A DNA stretch of 64,000 nt from Micropterix aruncella (taxonomy: Eukaryota > Arthropoda > Insecta > Lepidoptera > Micropterigidae), in contig OX155967.1 of assembly GCA_944548615.1 (NCBI GenBank), positions 24,070,603-24,134,602 of the forward strand, written 5' to 3'. Positions 60,266-64,000 of the stretch are shown piece after piece. The translations under genes were made by a program, and so were the position numbers. The notes beneath the pieces were generated by a model that was not told the origin of the DNA, ran no database searches, and saw only the letters and a list, made by a program, of their open reading frames with translations. Numbering within the stretch: the first letter of the stretch is position 1; each line of letters begins with the position of its first letter.

Positions 60266-60391
60266 ATCAACGTGCCGAAATTTCGCGTTTTTTTTGCGGC
60301 AATGGAATCTAACGCTTCACTTAGAAACGGTCGCAAACACATATTACTATTTGGGAAACTCAAAGTAAAAAAATACCTCTACAGTGTGTTT

Positions 60392-60690
60392 TAACCCTTC
60401 GAGTAGCGGCATAATTTCATGGCAGACCGCGGCAATTTATTAGTCTTTCTTGTAATATCGCCGCGCTCGACAAAAAGTACTATAACTATGGAACTACTAT
60501 AGCAATCATAAAAAGAATAACTGTGCAATGATCGCATTTCGTATATAGAATATTAAAATCTCATGTTGTAAAACAATTATATAATTATGAGTAAATATGA
60601 GAAAGTCGAAAAAGTGAAAAAAACTCGGCTTTTTTAACTATTACTTGTCTAACGGAAAAAGACGGTACGCTATTTAGAAATTGTAAATGC
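60392..60690 (+). mobile_element. TTAA-flanked MITE, diverged relative
   Basis: TTAACCCTTCGAGTAGCGGC at the start and AAAAAGAATAACTGTGCAAT inside resemble the 878-1182 family. The far end is not clear. Confidence 0.5.
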
Positions 60691-62274
60691 TATCTTGATC
60701 TTTATTAGATTATCTATCTATTTCGTTTTGCTTATTAACATACAAAAATATTTAAATATTAGCTCATAAAAACCAATAAAATTTTTGATGATTACTCGAA
60801 AAAAATAACATCCTGTATTAAGAAATACGCCGAAAACTTCATATATTTCAGCGAAAAACAAAATAATATGAATTTTGTCAACGAATTAGGCAGACATTTT
60901 GCATTTTTAGAGTTATTAATCGCAAAAAAGTCAGTAGTTAGTAATGACGCCATAACGCAGTACTCAATTTTCAACCCAAAAAACAGGTAAAATTGGAATA
61001 AAATGTACATAACATCACTGAATTCGGTTGATAACGTGTTTTAGAATCAAATTTACTTGTATATCTATTCATATTCCAACTGAAAACACTAAAAAAACTT
61101 CGCAACCCGATGTCGGCCAACGGCGACCAACCAGCGATATTTGACAATGGAATTTTACCATAAATATCTGTTAAAATCACGCGCGACGTTATTCTAGCGG
61201 CCGTCTATGTATCTATGGTAATAATAAGATATTTCGTATGGATTTAAGGAGGCGTTCGAATAAGAAAATAATATTACTGTACGCTCCGGGAGCAAGCGTA
61301 GCCAACGGTGTTCTGATGTGCAACCAAATTTGGTCGTTACGTAGCCGAAGGGTTCCCTTCGGCTAGGTATTTTTTTCCAGGAGAAACCCGCCAATAGGTT
61401 TATTATGCAAGGGTTTAAAAATACGAAAAATTCTAACTACAGCTGTGTAGTATTTTTTTCTGTAAGAAAAAACAAACATTTAACGCAATTTTCGCAAATA
61501 ATTTTAGAACCGTTTTTTAAAAATATAAACATAAACTGTATCATCGAACATACAATAATAGACTTATTTTTAACAAATAACATTACATACATTCAAGAAA
61601 AACCATTTTTAGTCCAATTTTTGTGCAAAAACCTTATTCTTTTCCCAAGTAGTCCATACCTTTCTCAACGCATACACCCACACATATACTTAACCTCGGG
61701 CATCGCCTTAAGCGATAAACAAGCTAGATTGAAATGCCACGCAAGACCGGGCGGGCATAAACATTAGCTAAATGAAAAAATAAACTGTTGACATTGGAAA
61801 TGAAAGCAGACTTCTTAGGATGATTTAATTTCACGGAAATACCTCGCAGAAAGCAAACAACAATAATTAAAAGGATCCTAAAGTATAAGTCTGAATTAAA
61901 TATCTCCTCGAATAAGAGATTAAAGCGAACAACATTTGGCGTGTTACTAAAAACACGGAAACAATTTTTAATCTTAAATATCTGGTCTCAAATCTCTACA
62001 AAACCGTATATTAAACATGATAGTTCTAAATAATATTAGACTTAAACTCAAACACGACGAAAAAGGAATTTTCAGTCGTTGTGATGTATTTATTACCAGC
62101 TAGCGTAATATTTATTAATAGAATGATTGTTCAATATTTCGAGACTGATTAATTGTACACATATTAATACACAATGTGTACGTTGTGTATACACATACGA
62201 ATACTCGTGGTTTGCAATAGTGGCACAACGTCATGCCCGAGATAACTCGGGGTTGGCAGTTTTTTATTTATTTA
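60691..62274. other. AT-rich stretch, nothing recognised
   Basis: The frame 61405-61767 (120 codons) has no recognisable motif and lies in AT-rich sequence. 61260-61390 has the palindromic segment AGCCGAAGGGTTCCCTTCGGCT near 61341-61362. Confidence 0.4.
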
Positions 62275-62400
62275 TTTAAGAATTAATTACTAAAAAACAT
62301 TGTTTTTGCTTATAAAAATAACAGGAACCGATTGGCAAAACCTTAACCTTTTTCTTATTTGATTCTGTCACGCAACTGGGACTAGCCCGTTCTAAGTTAA
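62275..62400 (-). mobile_element. short SINE-like retroposon, copy 3
   Basis: Reverse complement of the 42638-42773 family: AACAGGAACCGATTGGCAAA and CAACTGGGACTAGCCCGTTC. Confidence 0.75.
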
Positions 62401-62523
62401 AGGGTTAACTTGGAAAAAAATATATTTTTGACAAAACATCTAACAAATTATATTAGACACGACACGGCTTGCAAATAACGCAGGTTTATACCATAATATC
62501 GTATAATATCGATGTGGGGCCTG
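62401..62523. other. short non-coding stretch
   Basis: Nothing recognised. Confidence 0.4.
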
Positions 62524-62805
62524 ATTGCGTTTCTTCGTGAACTAAAATAGGAATTTAGTTCAACTAGAACGGAATATGGAATAACCTATCGTCGATTTTC
62601 CCGTACCAAAACTACCTGTCCAACTTATAGACGCCTGAATAAGTTTGAACACATTTCGTGCGGTGTAAGATTTAGCTGATTTATATTCGGTGGGTAGTTT
62701 TAATAGGAAAAATTAACAACCGTTCATTTCACATTCCACTCCGACGTACTGCTCTGTTTCGTTCATATAAACAATTTTCCGATTTTAGTTCAAGAGAAAC
62801 GCAAT
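62524..62805. mobile_element. MITE with ATTGCGTTTCTTCGTGAACT ends, copy 2
   Basis: Inverted terminal repeats as at 50855-51148, with the inside reversed relative to that copy (AACCGTTCATTTCACATTCC near the right end). 282 bp. Confidence 0.82.
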
Positions 62806-63420
62806 CGAGCTCAGTGTATGAAATGAATGTCAACATAGACAAACAAATAAAAACGTTTTTGTAGTTTTTTTTGTCATATTTTTGCCACCTCCTTCTCTTT
62901 ATCATACTGTCCACAACATCTGCCTGCAAACATCAGCGTATGTCCGAAACGGATTAAAAGTTTTTCCCTAGGACGATGAATGTTTTCATGTTTGCATCCG
63001 GGGCAACTTTTAATTGGCTTAGCACTGTTTGTTCCGCATTCGCAGTCACACAAAAACAAAAATAATAAGCGACAGCAGTCGAGCGGAAACTAGTAGAGCA
63101 AGTTCAGTTCAGTTCACTTTATTTCAAAAATCTTTACAGGTTGTACAAAATATATTACTAGGCATTAATAAAATACAGAAATTACAAAAACTTCCCTTAT
63201 AAAACAGAATCGACTATTCGATATTTCGTTTGTTTACAGTAGTTATGTACCAAATTAGTAATAAATTCTAAATATTAAATTGCAATAAATAATGGCAATG
63301 TTATCAATAACTAGCAATATAAGAATTTAAATAAACCATTAAATTTAAATAAGATATATACAAATTATTGTTTTAATTCAAATAAAAATACACATTTTCA
63401 TGATAAAATATGAATTAAAT
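62806..63420. other. non-coding stretch
   Basis: A repeated TTCAGTTCAGTTCAC motif at 63100-63118 begins what may be a LINE 3' end on the minus strand. No coding support. Confidence 0.4.
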
Positions 63421-63630
63421 CATGAGTACTCAAATCATGAGTACTCAAATCATGAGTACTCACATCATGACTACTCAAATCATGAGTACTCACATCATGA
63501 GTACTCAAATCATGAGTACTCAAATCGTGAGTACTCAAATCATGCCTACTCACATCGTGAGTACTCAAATCATGAGTACTCAAATCATCAGTACTCAAAT
63601 CATGAGTACTTCAATCATGAGTACTCAAAT
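63421..63630. repeat. 15-bp minisatellite, 14 units
   Basis: Unit CATGAGTACTCAAAT, 14 copies with scattered substitutions (CGTGAGT, CATCAGT, CTACTCAC). Each unit contains the palindrome GAGTACTC. The array is flanked by CATGATAAAATAT on both sides (63399-63411, 63631-63643). Open frames here are repeat artefacts (period divisible by 3, no stop). Confidence 0.97.
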
Positions 63631-63645
63631 CATGATAAAATATCA

Positions 63646-64000
63646 TCAGAATAAAATTGTGATTTAAAAAGTTATTAAATTACATCAATAAATTAAAATC
63701 TGAATAAAACTTTCAAAAAATAAAAACCTTTGAAATACATCTGTAAGTCAAAATATTACTGATACTTATATCAAATCTCCTTATGTAACCTCATAAAATT
63801 GTAAAACAAATTTTAATACCAAAAATTTAATTTAATAAGATGAAGTTACCATATACAAACAGATCCCTACTGGTGAGACTTCGCTGTCTGTCTGTATGTC
63901 ACCGTCGATTATCTCCACCAATTTTAAAGTTATCGCATGAAGTTTTGTTTAGTCTTAGAGCTTGCTTGCCGCAGAGTCAAAAGTGAAAAGTGAAAAAGTC
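63646..64000. other. AT-rich right edge
   Basis: No feature recognised; the next exon of the host gene is not visible in this stretch. Confidence 0.45.

Noticed and set aside
61405..61767. 120-codon frame
   Set aside because: AT-rich composition, no motif, and no repeat or splice context.
63421..63630. CRISPR-like array
   Set aside because: The units are adjacent with no unique spacers, and the genome is eukaryotic.
63398..63667. Three overlapping frames of 66-84 codons with a repeated five-residue unit
   Set aside because: They arise from a 15-bp minisatellite whose period is a multiple of 3.

Overview
The window looks like repeat-dense, AT-rich nuclear DNA of an insect, most likely a lepidopteran (moth or butterfly). 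The evidence is non-autonomous Helitrons of the type common in Lepidoptera (5' TC plus a CTACTAATATTATAAA-like start, 3' CTAG, insertion between A and T), tRNA-headed SINEs, CR1/Jockey-like LINEs, Penelope-like elements, and coding exons separated by kilobase introns with GT-AG boundaries. No bacterial operon, CRISPR array, rRNA gene or intact tRNA gene is visible.

Host gene: the only convincing host gene is on the + strand from about 25.9 kb past the right edge. Four exons (25996-26083, 31861-32071, about 34999-35282, 59866-59919) have matching splice phases (1, 2, 1, 1) and read as one protein start of about 212 residues. It is low-complexity, polar, Ser/Pro-rich and probably disordered. 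I do not recognise the family. The introns (5.8, 2.9 and 24.6 kb) are filled with transposons, and the 3' splice site of exon 3 abuts an antisense LINE remnant.

Left part (1-25 kb), transposon graveyard: SINE and TTAA-flanked MITE (1-1.2 kb); a nearly complete LINE of the R2/NeSL/HERO-like group with reverse transcriptase, CCHC finger and restriction-like endonuclease, broken by one frameshift and one stop (2.2-5.5 kb), running into a 200-N gap; long (AT)n arrays with a foldback element (5.7-7.1 kb); a CR1/Jockey-type LINE cut by an (AT)n palindrome (8.1-9.4 kb); a direct duplication in which only one copy has an expanded (AT)n (9.7-10.9 kb); LINE reverse transcriptase pieces at 13 and 21 kb; a Penelope-like GIY-YIG fragment between two direct repeats (15.2-17.1 kb); a Helitron (17.9-18.7 kb); and a hAT transposase tail (22.0-22.4 kb).

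Right part (25-64 kb), mostly inside the host gene: mariner-type MITEs, a second Penelope-like GIY-YIG fragment (27.6-28.1 kb), GC-rich dispersed repeats, a LINE insertion with a 14-bp target duplication (33.3-33.5 kb), two inverted copies of a Helitron composite (35.9-37.5 and 45.8-46.8 kb), one of which contains another Helitron for which the other copy is the empty site, a hAT MITE with near-perfect 8-bp target duplication (37.7-38.1 kb), a 1.8-kb Helitron (48.5-50.3 kb), tandem duplications with strong hairpins (53.3-54.5 kb), foldback elements bordered by (AT)n arrays (56.4-58.1 kb), and a 15-bp minisatellite flanked by a 13-bp direct repeat (63.4-63.6 kb).

The most unusual structures are the foldback family whose ends merge into long (AT)n arrays, and the exon-like segment with splice sites carried in both Helitron composites. 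All calls come from reading the sequence; no database search was run.
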